From Pseudomonas entomophila (GTDB lineage: Bacteria; Pseudomonadota; Gammaproteobacteria; Pseudomonadales; Pseudomonadaceae): a stretch of DNA of 64,000 nucleotides. The notes beneath the pieces are model-generated. The model did no database searches. It had not been told where the DNA came from and saw only the letters and a program-made list of their open reading frames with translations. The DNA lies in the NCBI RefSeq assembly GCF_029478665.1, contig NZ_JARPQB010000005.1, positions 51,862 through 115,861 of the forward strand, in the 5' to 3' direction. Below, one piece after another: positions 50,514-63,568 of the stretch. The stretch's first letter is position 1, and each line of letters starts with the position of its first letter. The position numbers and the translations under genes were made by a program.

Positions 50514-51873
50514 GCCCATGACACTCAGCCAGCTGACCGCGGCACTGGGTGCTCGCCAGTTCGGCGACGACGCTAGTTTCACCGGTGTCAGCATCGACAG
50601 CCGTAGCGTTGCCGCCGGGCAGTTGTTCGTCGCCCTGACGGGGCCGCGTTTCGATGGCCACGACTACCTGGCCGATGTGAAAGCAAAGGGGGCCGTGGCA
50701 GCGCTGGTCGAGCGTGAAGTTGCCGATATCGACCTGCCGCAGTTGGTGGTCGCCGACTGCCGCGTTGCCCTTGGCCAGCTTGGTGCATTGAATCGCGCCG
50801 CCTTCGACAAGCCGGTCGTCGCCATCACCGGCTCCAGCGGCAAGACCACGGTGAAGGAAATGCTTGCGGCGATCCTGCGCACCCGAGGGCCGGTTCACGC
50901 TACCCGCGGCAATCTGAACAATGACCTCGGCGCGCCGCTGACGTTGCTGGAGATCGCCCCTGAGCACAGCGCCGCGGTCATCGAGCTGGGTGCTTCGCGC
51001 ATTGGCGAGATCCGCTACACCGTCGGCCTGACCAAGCCGCAGGTGGTCATCATCAACAACGCCGGGACTGCCCATGTCGGTGAGTTCGGTGGCCCGGAGA
51101 AGATCGTCGAAGCCAAAGGCGAGATTCTCGAAGGGCTGGGTGAAGGTGGCATTGCCATCCTCAACCTGGACGACAAAGCCTTCTCCACCTGGAAGGCGCG
51201 TGCCGGTGCGCACAAGATCGTCGCTTTCGCCCGCAAGGACGTCCGCGCCGACTTCTACGCCACGGATATCGGTCGTGATGCGCGTGGCTGCCCCTCGTTC
51301 ACGCTGCATGGCGCGGGTGAGTCGGTAGCTGTGCAACTCAATGTGCTGGGCGAGCACAACGTCAGCAACGCCCTGGCCGCCGCCGCCGCCGCTCATGCCG
51401 TTGGTCTGAGCCTGAATGGCATCGCCGCCGGGCTGAATGCCGTGCAGCCGGTCAAGGGCCGTACCGTGGCGCAGATCGCACCGAACGGCGTGCGGGTGAT
51501 CGACGACAGCTACAACGCAAATCCCACCTCCATGTGCGCGGCCATTGATATACTCGCCGGCTTTTCCGGACGCACCGTCCTGGTGCTCGGGGATATCGGC
51601 GAACTGGGGCAATGGGCGGAGGAAGGCCACCGTCAGGTGGGCGACTACGCGCGTGGCAAGGTCGACGCATTGTACGCGGTGGGCAATAACATGGCCCATG
51701 CGGTCAAGGCGTTCGGCGAAAAAGGGCGCCATTTCGCTACTCAAGCTGAGCTGATCGATGCCGTTCGCGCGGAAACAGCCAGCGACACCACTATCTTGAT
51801 CAAGGGCTCGCGCAGCGCTGCGATGGAAAACGTCGTGGCCGCACTGTGCGGTGCCAGCGGGGAGAAACATTAA
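50506..51873 (+). CDS. murF: UDP-MurNAc-tripeptide D-Ala-D-Ala ligase MurF
   Basis: MurF attaches D-Ala-D-Ala to complete the UDP-MurNAc-pentapeptide. The 455-residue protein has [17 protein letters not shown], the P-loop [29 protein letters not shown] and [14 protein letters not shown], all diagnostic of MurF. The ATG at 50506 lies inside the end of murE; the open frame extends further upstream without a ribosome site. Confidence 0.96.
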   Translation: MLKPMTLSQLTAALGARQFGDDASFTGVSIDSRSVAAGQLFVALTGPRFDGHDYLADVKAKGAVAALVEREVADIDLPQLVVADCRVALGQLGALNRAAFDKPVVAITGSSGKTTVKEMLAAILRTRGPVHATRGNLNNDLGAPLTLLEIAPEHSAAVIELGASRIGEIRYTVGLTKPQVVIINNAGTAHVGEFGGPEKIVEAKGEILEGLGEGGIAILNLDDKAFSTWKARAGAHKIVAFARKDVRADFYATDIGRDARGCPSFTLHGAGESVAVQLNVLGEHNVSNALAAAAAAHAVGLSLNGIAAGLNAVQPVKGRTVAQIAPNGVRVIDDSYNANPTSMCAAIDILAGFSGRTVLVLGDIGELGQWAEEGHRQVGDYARGKVDALYAVGNNMAHAVKAFGEKGRHFATQAELIDAVRAETASDTTILIKGSRSAAMENVVAALCGASGEKH

Positions 51874-52955
51874 TGCTGCTGCTGTTGGCTGAGTATCTGC
51901 AACAGTTCCACAAGGGCTTCGCGGTCTTCCAGTACCTCACCCTGCGCGGGATCCTGGGTGTGCTGACCGCGCTGTCCCTGGCCCTGTGGTTGGGCCCGTG
52001 GATGATCCGTACCCTGCAGATCCGCCAGATCGGTCAGGCCGTGCGTAACGACGGCCCGCAATCGCACCTGTCGAAGTCCGGCACCCCCACCATGGGCGGC
52101 GCGCTGATCCTGTCCGCCATCGCCATCAGCACCCTGCTGTGGGCCGACCTGACCAACCGCTACGTGTGGGTGGTGCTGGTCGTCACCCTGGCCTTCGGCG
52201 CCATCGGTTGGGTCGACGACTACCGCAAGGTGATCGAGAAGAACTCCCGCGGCCTCCCCAGCCGCTGGAAGTATTTCTGGCAGTCGGTGTTCGGCCTGGC
52301 CGCGGCGATCTTCCTGTACAAGACCGCCCCCACCAGCGTCGAGACCACACTGATCATCCCGATGCTGAAAGACCTGGCCATCCCGCTGGGGGCCGGGTTC
52401 ATCGTGCTCACCTACTTCGTCATCGTCGGTTCCAGCAACGCGGTCAACCTGACCGACGGCCTCGATGGCCTGGCGATCATGCCGACGGTGATGGTCGGCG
52501 GCGCCCTGGGTATCTTCTGCTACCTGTCGGGCAACGTGAAGTTCGCCGAGTACCTGCTGATCCCTTATGTGCCGGGCGCGGGCGAGCTGATCGTGTTCTG
52601 CGGCGCGCTGATCGGCGCAGGCCTGGGCTTCCTGTGGTTCAACACTTACCCGGCCCAGGTGTTCATGGGCGACGTCGGCGCCCTGGCGCTGGGCGCGGCG
52701 CTGGGCACCATCGCCGTGATCGTCCGCCAGGAAGTCGTCCTGTTCATCATGGGCGGCGTGTTCGTGATGGAAACCCTGTCGGTGGTCATCCAGGTGGCGT
52801 CCTTCAAGCTCACCGGCAAGCGTGTGTTCCGCATGGCGCCGATCCATCACCACTTTGAACTCAAGGGCTGGCCCGAGCCGCGCGTGATCGTCCGCTTCTG
52901 GATCATCACGGTGATCCTGGTGCTGATCGGCCTTGCCACCCTGAAACTGAGGTAA
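51873..52955 (+). CDS. mraY: Phospho-MurNAc-pentapeptide translocase MraY
   Basis: MraY transfers phospho-MurNAc-pentapeptide to undecaprenyl phosphate, making lipid I at the inner membrane. The 360-residue protein has about ten membrane helices and the conserved catalytic segments [32 protein letters not shown] and [20 protein letters not shown]. Its ATG shares one base with the murF stop (TAATG). Confidence 0.97.
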   Translation: MLLLLAEYLQQFHKGFAVFQYLTLRGILGVLTALSLALWLGPWMIRTLQIRQIGQAVRNDGPQSHLSKSGTPTMGGALILSAIAISTLLWADLTNRYVWVVLVVTLAFGAIGWVDDYRKVIEKNSRGLPSRWKYFWQSVFGLAAAIFLYKTAPTSVETTLIIPMLKDLAIPLGAGFIVLTYFVIVGSSNAVNLTDGLDGLAIMPTVMVGGALGIFCYLSGNVKFAEYLLIPYVPGAGELIVFCGALIGAGLGFLWFNTYPAQVFMGDVGALALGAALGTIAVIVRQEVVLFIMGGVFVMETLSVVIQVASFKLTGKRVFRMAPIHHHFELKGWPEPRVIVRFWIITVILVLIGLATLKLR

Positions 52956-52961
52956 ACGAGC

Positions 52962-54308
52962 GTGTCACTGATCGCTTCCGACCAATTCCGCATCGTTGTC
53001 GGCCTCGGCAAGAGCGGCATGTCCCTGGTTCGCTTCCTGGCGAGCCGGGGCATTGCCTTTGCGGTCGCCGACACCCGCGAGCAACCGCCGGAACTGGATA
53101 CCCTGCGCCGTGATTACCCGCAGGTGGAAGTGCGCTGTGGCGAGCTGGACGTCGACTTCCTCTGCCGCGCCAACGAGCTTTACGTGAGCCCCGGCCTGGC
53201 CCTGGCCACCCCGGCCCTGCAGCAGGCGGCGGCGCGCGGCGTGACGCTGTCCGGCGACATCGAGCTGTTCGCCCGCCACGCAAAAGCGCCGATCATCGCG
53301 ATCAGTGGCTCCAACGCCAAGAGCACCGTGACCACCCTGGTCGGCGAGATGGCCATCAAGGCAGGCAAACGTGTGGCAGTGGGCGGCAACCTGGGCACGC
53401 CGGCGCTGGACCTGCTCGACGACAGCGTGGAGCTGTACGTGCTCGAGCTGTCGAGCTTCCAGCTGGAAACCACCGACCAGCTCAACGCCGAAGTGGCCAC
53501 GGTGCTGAACATCAGCGAAGACCACATGGACCGCTACAGCGGCCTGCCGGCCTATCACCTGGCCAAGCACCGGATATTCCGCGGTGCCCGCCAGGTGGTG
53601 GTGAATCGCCAGGATGCCCTGAGCCGTCCACTGCCGGTCGAAGGTCGGCCGAGCTGGAGCTTTGGTCTGAATGCGCCGGACTTCAAGTCCTTCGGTCTGC
53701 GGGAAGTCGATGGCGAGAAGCACCTGGCCTTCGAATTCCAGGCGCTCATGCCGGTGCGTGAATTGAAGATCCGTGGCGCCCACAACCAGAGCAACGCCCT
53801 GGCCGCGCTGGCCCTCGGCCATGCCGCCGGCCTGCCGTTCGAGCCCATGCTCGAGGCGCTGCGCGAGTTCAAGGGCCTGGCCCATCGCTGCCAGTGGGTC
53901 CGTGAACGCAATGGCGTGAACTGGTACGACGACTCCAAGGCCACCAACGTCGGTGCCGCGCTGGCTGCCATCGAAGGCTTGGGTGCCGATATCGAGGGCA
54001 AGCTGGTGCTGATCGCCGGTGGCGATGGCAAGGGCGCAGACTTCGCCGCCTTGCGCGAGCCGGTGGCGCAACACTGCCGCGCCGTGGTGCTGCTTGGCCG
54101 TGACGCCGAGCGCCTGGCCGAAACCTTGGGCGATGCCGTGCCACAAGTGCGGGTCAAGACCCTCGACGAAGCCGTGCAACGCTGCGCCGAACTCGCCCAG
54201 CCAGGTGATGCCGTGCTGCTGTCGCCCGCTTGCGCCAGCCTCGACATGTTCAAGAACTTCGAAGAACGCGGGCGCCTGTTCGCCCAGGCAGCGGAGGGGC
54301 TGGCATGA
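52962..54308 (+). CDS. murD: UDP-MurNAc-L-Ala D-Glu ligase MurD
   Basis: MurD adds D-glutamate to UDP-MurNAc-L-Ala. The 448-residue protein has an N-terminal UDP-binding fold (VVGLGKSGMSLVRFL), a P-loop variant AISGSNAKSTVTTLVG and the C-terminal ligase region NWYDDSKATNVGAALAAI. It starts at GTG (52962), six bases after mraY, and overlaps ftsW by four bases. Confidence 0.96.
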   Translation: MSLIASDQFRIVVGLGKSGMSLVRFLASRGIAFAVADTREQPPELDTLRRDYPQVEVRCGELDVDFLCRANELYVSPGLALATPALQQAAARGVTLSGDIELFARHAKAPIIAISGSNAKSTVTTLVGEMAIKAGKRVAVGGNLGTPALDLLDDSVELYVLELSSFQLETTDQLNAEVATVLNISEDHMDRYSGLPAYHLAKHRIFRGARQVVVNRQDALSRPLPVEGRPSWSFGLNAPDFKSFGLREVDGEKHLAFEFQALMPVRELKIRGAHNQSNALAALALGHAAGLPFEPMLEALREFKGLAHRCQWVRERNGVNWYDDSKATNVGAALAAIEGLGADIEGKLVLIAGGDGKGADFAALREPVAQHCRAVVLLGRDAERLAETLGDAVPQVRVKTLDEAVQRCAELAQPGDAVLLSPACASLDMFKNFEERGRLFAQAAEGLA

Positions 54309-55519
54309 TCTTCGGCATCCTCAAGCCTTATCCGTCGCCGCTGATCAGCGGCCGTGGCATCGACCTGGACTTCCCGCTGCTGGCCGGCTGCCTGGCGCTG
54401 CTCGGCCTGGGCCTGGTGATGATCACCTCGGCCTCCTCGGAAGTGGCCGCAGTGCAGTCGGGCAACCCGCTGTATCACATGATCCGCCACCTGGTGTACG
54501 TCACCCTCGGCCTGGGCGCCGGGGTGATGACCATCATGGTGCCGATCGCCACCTGGCAGCGCATGGGGTTCCTCATGCTGATCGGCGCCTTCGGCCTGCT
54601 CGTACTGGTGCTGGTGCCGGGCATCGGCCGCGAGGTGAACGGTTCGATGCGCTGGATCGGCTTCAGCTTTTTCAACGTCCAGCCCTCCGAGATCGCCAAG
54701 GTCTTCGTGGTCATCTACCTGGCCGGCTATCTGGTGCGCCGGCAGACCGAGGTGCGCGAGAGCTGGATGGGCTTCTTCAAGCCGTTCATCGTGCTGTTGC
54801 CGATGGCGGGCCTGCTGCTGATGGAGCCCGACTTCGGCGCCACGGTGGTGATGATGGGGGCTGCGGCGGCCATGCTGTTCCTCGGTGGGGTGGGGCTGTT
54901 CCGCTTCTCGCTGATGGTGGTGCTGGCGGTCATTTCGGTGGTGGTCCTGGTCCAGGCCCAGCCATACCGGATGGCGCGCCTGATCACGTTTACCGACCCT
55001 TGGTCCGACCAGTTCGGTTCCGGCTACCAGCTGACCCAGGCACTGATCGCCTTCGGCCGCGGCGAATGGCTGGGCGTGGGCCTGGGCAACAGCGTGCAGA
55101 AGCAGTTCTACCTGCCCGAGGCGCACACCGACTTCGTGTTCTCGGTGCTGGCCGAGGAACTGGGCGTGGTCGGCTCGCTGCTGACCATCGCGTTGTTCGT
55201 CTTCGTCACGGTTCGTGCCCTGTACATCGGCCTGTGGGCGGAGAAGGCCAAGCAGTTCTTCGCCGCCTACATGGCCTTTGGCTTGTCGTTCCTGTGGATC
55301 GGCCAGTTCCTCATCAACATCGGCGTGAACGTCGGCCTGCTGCCCACCAAGGGCCTGACCCTGCCATTCCTCAGCTACGGGGGCAGCTCGCTGGTGATCT
55401 GCTGCGCCTGCGTGGGGCTGTTGCTACGGATCGAGTGGGAAAGCCGCACGCACCTGGGCAGCGAGGAACATGAATTCAAGGAGAGCGATTTTGCCGAGGA
55501 GACCAGCCATGGCCGCTGA
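54305..55519 (+). CDS. ftsW: Septal peptidoglycan glycosyltransferase FtsW
   Basis: FtsW is the SEDS-family glycosyltransferase that polymerises septal lipid II together with FtsI. The 404-residue protein has about ten membrane helices and SEDS motifs such as PGIGREVNGSMRWIGF, FFNVQPSEIAKVFVVIYLA, LPEAHTDFVFSVLAEELG and the C-terminal LPTKGLTLPFLSYGGSSL. The ATG at 54305 overlaps the murD stop. It overlaps murG by 11 bases. Confidence 0.96.
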   Translation: MIFGILKPYPSPLISGRGIDLDFPLLAGCLALLGLGLVMITSASSEVAAVQSGNPLYHMIRHLVYVTLGLGAGVMTIMVPIATWQRMGFLMLIGAFGLLVLVLVPGIGREVNGSMRWIGFSFFNVQPSEIAKVFVVIYLAGYLVRRQTEVRESWMGFFKPFIVLLPMAGLLLMEPDFGATVVMMGAAAAMLFLGGVGLFRFSLMVVLAVISVVVLVQAQPYRMARLITFTDPWSDQFGSGYQLTQALIAFGRGEWLGVGLGNSVQKQFYLPEAHTDFVFSVLAEELGVVGSLLTIALFVFVTVRALYIGLWAEKAKQFFAAYMAFGLSFLWIGQFLINIGVNVGLLPTKGLTLPFLSYGGSSLVICCACVGLLLRIEWESRTHLGSEEHEFKESDFAEETSHGR

Positions 55520-56580
55520 CGGCAAGAACGTGTTGATCATGGCCGGCGGCACCGGGGGGCATGTGTTCCCGGCCCTGGCCTGTGCCCGCGAGTTCCAGGC
55601 CCGTGGCTACAGCGTGCACTGGCTGGGCACCCCGCGTGGCATCGAAAACGAACTGGTGCCCCAGGCGGGGTTGCCGTTGCACCTGATCCAGGTCACTGGC
55701 CTGCGTGGCAAGGGCAAACTGTCGCTGCTCAAGGCGCCGTTCACCCTGGTCAAGGCGGTGCTGCAGGCGCGGCGCATCGTGCGTGAACTCAAGCCGGTCT
55801 GCGTGATCGGCTTCGGTGGTTATGTGACCGGCCCCGGCGGCGTCGCCGCGAAGCTATGCGGCGTGCCACTGGTCATTCACGAGCAGAACGCCCGCGCCGG
55901 TACCGCCAATCGCCTGCTGGTGCCGCTGGCGGCACGCGTCTGCGAAGCGTTCCCGGGCACTTTCGAGGCCAACGACAAGCTGCGCACCACCGGCAACCCG
56001 GTGCGCCCGGAGCTGTTCATGGATGCGCAGCGCGCGCCCCTGGCCGAGCGCCGTGCCCGCCTGTTGGTCATGGGCGGCAGCCTGGGTGCGGAACCATTGA
56101 ACAAATTGTTGCCTAAGGCCCTGTCCGAGGTGCCCGCGAACCTGCGGCCCGAGGTGTTCCACCAGGCCGGCAAGCACCACGCGACGACCACCGCCGAGCG
56201 CTATCACGAAGCGGGTGTCGAGGCTCAGGTAGAGCCGTTCATCAAGGACATGGCCCACGCCTATGGCTGGGCCGACATGGTGGTGTGCCGGGCCGGCGCC
56301 CTGACCGTCAGCGAACTCGCGGCGGCGGGCCTGCCCTCGATGCTGGTGCCCTTGCCCCACGCGATCGACGACCACCAGACCCACAACGCCCAATATCTGG
56401 CTCGTGAAGGCGCCGCCTTCCTGATGCCGCAAGCGACAACTGGCGCAGCGCAACTCGCTGAACGCCTGAACGAGGTGCTGATGCAACCCGAGAAACTCAA
56501 CACCATGGCCGGCACCGCGCGTCGCCTGGCCAAACCTGCCGCAACCAGCACCGTGGTCGATATCTGCCTGGAGGTGGCCC

Positions 56581-56588
<8 letters not shown>
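55509..56588 (+). CDS. murG: UDP-GlcNAc transferase MurG
   Basis: MurG adds GlcNAc to lipid I to make lipid II. The 359-residue GT-B enzyme has the glycine-rich N-terminal motif [26 protein letters not shown] and [15 protein letters not shown], and the C-terminal donor site [20 protein letters not shown] chose the ATG at 55509 rather than an upstream extension into ftsW. It overlaps murC by eight bases. Confidence 0.96.
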
Positions 56589-58982
<2,394 letters not shown>

Positions 58983-58987
58983 CCACC

Positions 58988-59857
58988 ATGCAAGGCGCGA
59001 TGGTACGTCAGCAACCACCTGTTACCGGCCGCAGCAAGCCGGTGCCGCGTGGTGCCAGCCGACTGGTGGCCGACGAGCCCGTATCGGCGCGCCTGCCACG
59101 GCCGAGCTTCGGCGGCCTCAAGCGCCTGCTGTGGCCGGTCCTGCTGGTGGCTGCGGGCTTTGGCGCCTATGAGGGCGCCATCCGCCTGATGCCGTACGCC
59201 GACAGGCCGATCACCAAGATCGACGTGCAGGGCGACCTCAGCTACATCAGCCAGCAGTCGGTGCAGCAGCGGATCGCCCCCTATGTGGCGGCGAGCTTCT
59301 TCACCGTCGACCTGGCGGCGATGCGCGTGGAACTGGAGCAGATGCCATGGATCGCCCACGCCGAAGTGCGTCGGGTCTGGCCGGACGAGGTGGTGATCCG
59401 TCTGGAGGAACAGTTGCCGGTGGCGCGCTGGGGCGACGAGGCCTTGCTCAACAACCAGGGCCAGGCCTTCACCCCGCGCGAGCTGGCCAACTACGAGCAC
59501 CTGCCGCAGCTGTTCGGGCCGCAGCGCGCTCAGCAACAAGTCATGCAGCAGTATCAGGTATTGAGCCAGATGCTGCGCCCCATGGGCTTTTCCATCGCTC
59601 GCCTGGAGCTGCGCGAGCGAGGCAGCTGGTTCCTGACCACCGGTGCGGGTAGTGCCGGGCCAGGCATCGAGCTGCTGCTGGGGCGCGACCATCTGGTGGA
59701 GAAGATGCGCCGTTTCATTGCCATTTACGACAAGACGCTTAAAGACCAGATCACCAATATCGCCCGCATCGATCTGCGTTACGCCAATGGACTTGCCGTT
59801 GGCTGGCGGGAACCGAATGCACCGACGACGGCCCAACCCGCCGTTGCGAAGAATTAG
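58988..59857 (+). CDS. ftsQ: Cell division protein FtsQ
   Basis: FtsQ is the bitopic scaffold that recruits FtsB/FtsL to the divisome. In 289 residues, a basic/proline cytosolic N-terminus leads to one membrane helix ([19 protein letters not shown]), a POTRA domain ([20 protein letters not shown]) and a beta domain ([29 protein letters not shown] in two overlapping strands). ATG at 58988 is preferred; ATG at 59000 is possible. Confidence 0.95.
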   Translation: MQGAMVRQQPPVTGRSKPVPRGASRLVADEPVSARLPRPSFGGLKRLLWPVLLVAAGFGAYEGAIRLMPYADRPITKIDVQGDLSYISQQSVQQRIAPYVAASFFTVDLAAMRVELEQMPWIAHAEVRRVWPDEVVIRLEEQLPVARWGDEALLNNQGQAFTPRELANYEHLPQLFGPQRAQQQVMQQYQVLSQMLRPMGFSIARLELRERGSWFLTTGAGSAGPGIELLLGRDHLVEKMRRFIAIYDKTLKDQITNIARIDLRYANGLAVGWREPNAPTTAQPAVAKN

Positions 59858-59871
59858 AGAGAGGCAGGACC

Positions 59872-61134
59872 ATGGCAAACGCGCATAGCGGCAAAATGAT
59901 CGTCGGGCTGGACATCGGCACCTCCAAGGTGGTGGCGCTGGTGGGTGAGGTCGGCGAGGACGGCACCCTGGAGATCGTGGGCATCGGCACCCACCCATCG
60001 CGCGGCCTGAAGAAGGGCGTGGTGGTGAACATCGAGTCGACCGTGCAGTCGATCCAGCGCGCCGTGGAAGAGGCCCAGCTGATGGCCGGCTGCCGTATCC
60101 ATTCGGCATTCGTCGGCGTGGCCGGCAATCACATCCGCAGCCTGAACTCCCACGGCATCGTCGCCATCCGCGACCGCGAAGTCAGCACCGCCGACCTCGA
60201 GCGTGTGCTCGACGCCGCACAGGCCGTGGCCATCCCGGCCGACCAGCGCGTGTTGCACACCCTGCCGCAGGACTACGTGATCGACAACCAGGAAGGCGTG
60301 CGCGAGCCACTGGGCATGTCGGGCGTGCGCCTGGAAGCCAAGGTCCACGTGGTCACCTGCGCGGTCAACGCCGCGCAGAACATCGAGAAATGCGTGCGCC
60401 GTTGCGGCCTGGAAATCGACGACATCATCCTCGAGCAACTGGCCTCGGCCTACTCGGTGCTGACCGACGATGAGAAAGAGCTGGGCGTGTGCCTGGTGGA
60501 CATCGGTGGTGGTACCACCGACATCGCCATCTTCACCGAAGGCGCGATCCGCCACACCGCGGTGATCCCGATCGCCGGCGACCAGGTCACCAACGACATC
60601 GCCATGGCCCTGCGCACCCCCACGCAGTACGCCGAGGAAATCAAGATCCGCTACGCCTGCGCCCTGGCCAAGCTGGCCGGTGCCGGTGAAACCATCAAGG
60701 TACCGAGCGTCGGCGACCGTCCGCCGCGTGAGTTGTCGCGCCAGGCCCTGGCTGAAGTGGTGGAGCCGCGTTACGACGAGCTGTTCACCCTGATCCAGGC
60801 CGAGCTGCGTCGCAGCGGCTTCGAGGACCTGGTGCCGGCCGGCATCGTCCTCACCGGTGGCACCGCGAAGATGGAAGGCGCCGTGGAACTGGCCGAAGAA
60901 ATCTTCCACATGCCGGTACGCCTGGGCGTGCCGCACAGCGTTCGGGGGCTGAGCGACGTGGTGCGCAACCCGATCTATTCCACCGGTGTGGGCCTGCTCA
61001 CCTACGGCCTGCAGAAGCAGTCCGAGGACTCGTCCCTGACCGGTATCAGCAACAGCAGCAACAACAGCTATGGCGATGAACCGAAGGCCCCGGTGCTTGA
61101 ACGACTCAAGCGTTGGGTCCAGGGCAACTTCTAA
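59872..61134 (+). CDS. ftsA: Cell division protein FtsA
   Basis: FtsA is the actin-like protein that anchors FtsZ filaments to the membrane. The 420-residue protein has phosphate-binding motifs VGLDIGTSKVVALVGE and CLVDIGGGTTDIAIF, the adenosine motif IVLTGGTAKMEG, and a C-terminal amphipathic membrane-targeting helix (LERLKRWVQGNF). A clear GAGAGAGGCAGGA site precedes the ATG. It is 55 bases upstream of ftsZ. Confidence 0.97.
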   Translation: MANAHSGKMIVGLDIGTSKVVALVGEVGEDGTLEIVGIGTHPSRGLKKGVVVNIESTVQSIQRAVEEAQLMAGCRIHSAFVGVAGNHIRSLNSHGIVAIRDREVSTADLERVLDAAQAVAIPADQRVLHTLPQDYVIDNQEGVREPLGMSGVRLEAKVHVVTCAVNAAQNIEKCVRRCGLEIDDIILEQLASAYSVLTDDEKELGVCLVDIGGGTTDIAIFTEGAIRHTAVIPIAGDQVTNDIAMALRTPTQYAEEIKIRYACALAKLAGAGETIKVPSVGDRPPRELSRQALAEVVEPRYDELFTLIQAELRRSGFEDLVPAGIVLTGGTAKMEGAVELAEEIFHMPVRLGVPHSVRGLSDVVRNPIYSTGVGLLTYGLQKQSEDSSLTGISNSSNNSYGDEPKAPVLERLKRWVQGNF

Positions 61135-61189
61135 GTTTCAAAGCAGTAGTGGTAGGCGCAACAACTAGAGAACTGTAAGGAGAGGGAAA

Positions 61190-62386
61190 ATGTTCGAGCT
61201 CGTAGACAACGTCCCGCAAAGTCCGGTCATCAAGGTGATCGGCGTCGGTGGTGGCGGCGGCAACGCGGTCAACCACATGGTCAAGAGCAGCATCGAGGGT
61301 GTGGAGTTCATCTGCGCCAACACCGATGCCCAGGCGCTGAAAAACATTGGTGCGCGCACTATCCTGCAACTGGGTACCGGCGTGACCAAGGGCCTGGGCG
61401 CGGGTGCCAATCCGGAAGTCGGCCGCCAGGCCGCGCTGGAAGACCGTGAGCGCATCGCCGAAGTGCTGCAGGGCACCAACATGGTGTTCATCACCACCGG
61501 CATGGGTGGCGGTACCGGTACCGGTGCAGCGCCGATCATCGCCGAAGTGGCGAAGGAAATGGGCATCCTCACCGTTGCGGTGGTGACCCGTCCGTTCCCG
61601 TTCGAGGGTCGCAAGCGCATGCAGATCGCCGACGAAGGCATCCGCATGCTGGCCGAGAGCGTCGACTCGCTGATCACCATCCCCAACGAGAAGCTGCTGA
61701 CCATCCTGGGCAAGGATGCAAGCCTGCTGTCCGCCTTCGCCAAGGCTGACGATGTACTGGCCGGTGCCGTGCGCGGTATCTCCGACATCATCAAGCGCCC
61801 AGGCATGATCAACGTCGACTTCGCCGACGTGCGCACCGTGATGGGTGAGATGGGCATGGCGATGATGGGTACCGGCTGCGCCAGCGGCCCGAACCGTGCC
61901 CGCGAGGCCACCGAGGCGGCAATCCGCAACCCGCTGCTCGAAGACGTCAACCTGCAGGGCGCCCGCGGCATCCTGGTGAACATCACCGCAGGCCCGGACC
62001 TGTCGCTGGGTGAGTACTCCGACGTGGGTAGCATCATCGAGGCCTTCGCCTCTGACCACGCGATGGTCAAGGTCGGCACCGTGATCGATCCGGACATGCG
62101 CGACGAGCTGCACGTGACCGTTGTGGCCACTGGCCTGGGCGCGCGCATCGAGAAACCGGTCAAGGTGGTCGACAACACCCTGCAGACCGCTCAGCAGGTG
62201 TACGAGGCTTCCAACCCGGCCCCGGTTCGCCAGGAGCAGTCGGCGGTGAACTACCGTGACCTGGAGCGTCCGACCGTGATGCGCAACCAGGCGCATGCGG
62301 GTGCCGCGGCGGCAGCTAAACTCAACCCTCAGGATGATCTGGACTACCTGGATATCCCGGCGTTCCTGCGTCGTCAGGCCGATTGA
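61190..62386 (+). CDS. ftsZ: Cell division GTPase FtsZ
   Basis: FtsZ is the tubulin-like GTPase that forms the Z-ring. The 398-residue protein has IKVIGVGGGGGNAVNHMV, the tubulin signature GGGTGTGAAPIIAEVAKE, the synergy-loop region NVDFADVRTVM, a variable linker and the conserved C-terminal peptide LDYLDIPAFLRRQ that binds FtsA and ZipA. A strong AAGGAGAGG ribosome site precedes the ATG, fitting its high expression. Confidence 0.98.
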   Translation: MFELVDNVPQSPVIKVIGVGGGGGNAVNHMVKSSIEGVEFICANTDAQALKNIGARTILQLGTGVTKGLGAGANPEVGRQAALEDRERIAEVLQGTNMVFITTGMGGGTGTGAAPIIAEVAKEMGILTVAVVTRPFPFEGRKRMQIADEGIRMLAESVDSLITIPNEKLLTILGKDASLLSAFAKADDVLAGAVRGISDIIKRPGMINVDFADVRTVMGEMGMAMMGTGCASGPNRAREATEAAIRNPLLEDVNLQGARGILVNITAGPDLSLGEYSDVGSIIEAFASDHAMVKVGTVIDPDMRDELHVTVVATGLGARIEKPVKVVDNTLQTAQQVYEASNPAPVRQEQSAVNYRDLERPTVMRNQAHAGAAAAAKLNPQDDLDYLDIPAFLRRQAD

Positions 62387-62498
62387 TGGAATTTATCAGG
62401 GGTATTAGGGTGATTGGTGTTCAGCAAAGGCCGGGTCTGTTATCATCCCCAGCCTTTGTTGATACCTGTTCGCAATTTGCGCTGAAGCGGCCAATGCC

Positions 62499-63410
62499 AT
62501 GATTAGACAACGCACCCTGAAGAATACCATCCGTGCCACGGGCGTCGGCCTGCACTCCGGGGAGAAGGTCTACCTGACCCTCAAGCCTGCGCCTGTCGAC
62601 ACCGGCATCGTCTTCCGTCGCGCCGACCTTTCTCCCGTCGTGGAGATCCCGGCGCGCGCGGCCAACGTCGGTGAGACCACCATGTCCACCACACTGGTCA
62701 ACGGTGACGTCAAGGTCGATACGGTCGAGCACCTGCTCTCCGCCATGGCGGGCCTGGGCATCGATAACGCCTACGTCGAGCTCTCCGCCTCGGAAGTGCC
62801 GATCATGGATGGCAGCGCCGGACCCTTCGTATTCCTGATCCAATCGGCCGGCCTGGAAGAACAGGACGCACCGAAGAAGTTCATCCGCATCCTGCGCGAA
62901 GTGACAGTGGAAGACGGCGACAAGCGCGCCACTTTCCTGCCGTTCGACGGGTTCAAGGTGAGCTTCGAGATCGACTTCGATCACCCGGTCCTCAAGGGCC
63001 AGACCCAGAGCGCGTCTGTAGACTTCTCCAGCACCTCGTTCGTGAAAGAAGTCAGCCGCGCACGGACCTTCGGGTTCATGCGAGACATCGAGTACCTGCG
63101 CAAGCACAACCTTGCGCTCGGCGGCAGCGTCGAGAACGCCATTGTTGTCGATGAGACTGGCGTGCTCAACGAAGACGGCCTTCGCTCCGAAGACGAATTC
63201 GTCAAGCACAAGATCCTCGATGCCATTGGTGACCTCTACCTGCTGGGCAACAGCCTGATCGGCGAGTTCAAGGGCTACAAGTCCGGCCACTCGCTGAACA
63301 ACCAGTTGCTGCGCAAGTTGATCGCAGAAACAGATGCCTGGGAAGTGGTGTTTTTCGAAGATGCCAGCACGGCACCGATCTCGTACATGCGCCCTGTTGC
63401 GGCCGTGTAA
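62499..63410 (+). CDS. lpxC: UDP-3-O-acyl-GlcNAc deacetylase LpxC
   Basis: LpxC catalyses the first committed step of lipid A synthesis. The 303-residue zinc enzyme has [20 protein letters not shown], the zinc histidine in [18 protein letters not shown], and the second metal site with catalytic residues in [19 protein letters not shown]. It lies 112 bases after ftsZ, so it may have its own promoter, and is followed by a strong terminator. Confidence 0.97.
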   Translation: MIRQRTLKNTIRATGVGLHSGEKVYLTLKPAPVDTGIVFRRADLSPVVEIPARAANVGETTMSTTLVNGDVKVDTVEHLLSAMAGLGIDNAYVELSASEVPIMDGSAGPFVFLIQSAGLEEQDAPKKFIRILREVTVEDGDKRATFLPFDGFKVSFEIDFDHPVLKGQTQSASVDFSSTSFVKEVSRARTFGFMRDIEYLRKHNLALGGSVENAIVVDETGVLNEDGLRSEDEFVKHKILDAIGDLYLLGNSLIGEFKGYKSGHSLNNQLLRKLIAETDAWEVVFFEDASTAPISYMRPVAAV

Positions 63411-63435
63411 GTTCGAACACTCTCTCTAGTGATTG

Positions 63436-63460
63436 AGGCCACCTTCGGGTGGCCTTTTTT
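63436..63460 (+). terminator. Intrinsic terminator of lpxC
   Basis: AGGCCACC and GGTGGCCT pair around a TTCG tetraloop, followed by a T-run, about 25 bases past the lpxC stop. Confidence 0.93.
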
Positions 63461-63483
63461 ATTGGCCGCAGGCGCAGGCCCGC

Positions 63484-63562
63484 AGGAGCGGCTTCAGCCG
63501 CGAACACCGGCGCAGCCGGTGCCATGCATCGTGGCGCTTGCTTCGCGGCTGAAGCCGCTCCT
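63484..63562. repeat. REP inverted pair, GCGGCTTCAGCCGC type
   Basis: Perfect 21-bp arms at 63484-63504 and 63542-63562, between the convergent lpxC and dciA-like genes. Confidence 0.9.
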
Positions 63563-63568
63563 ACAGGG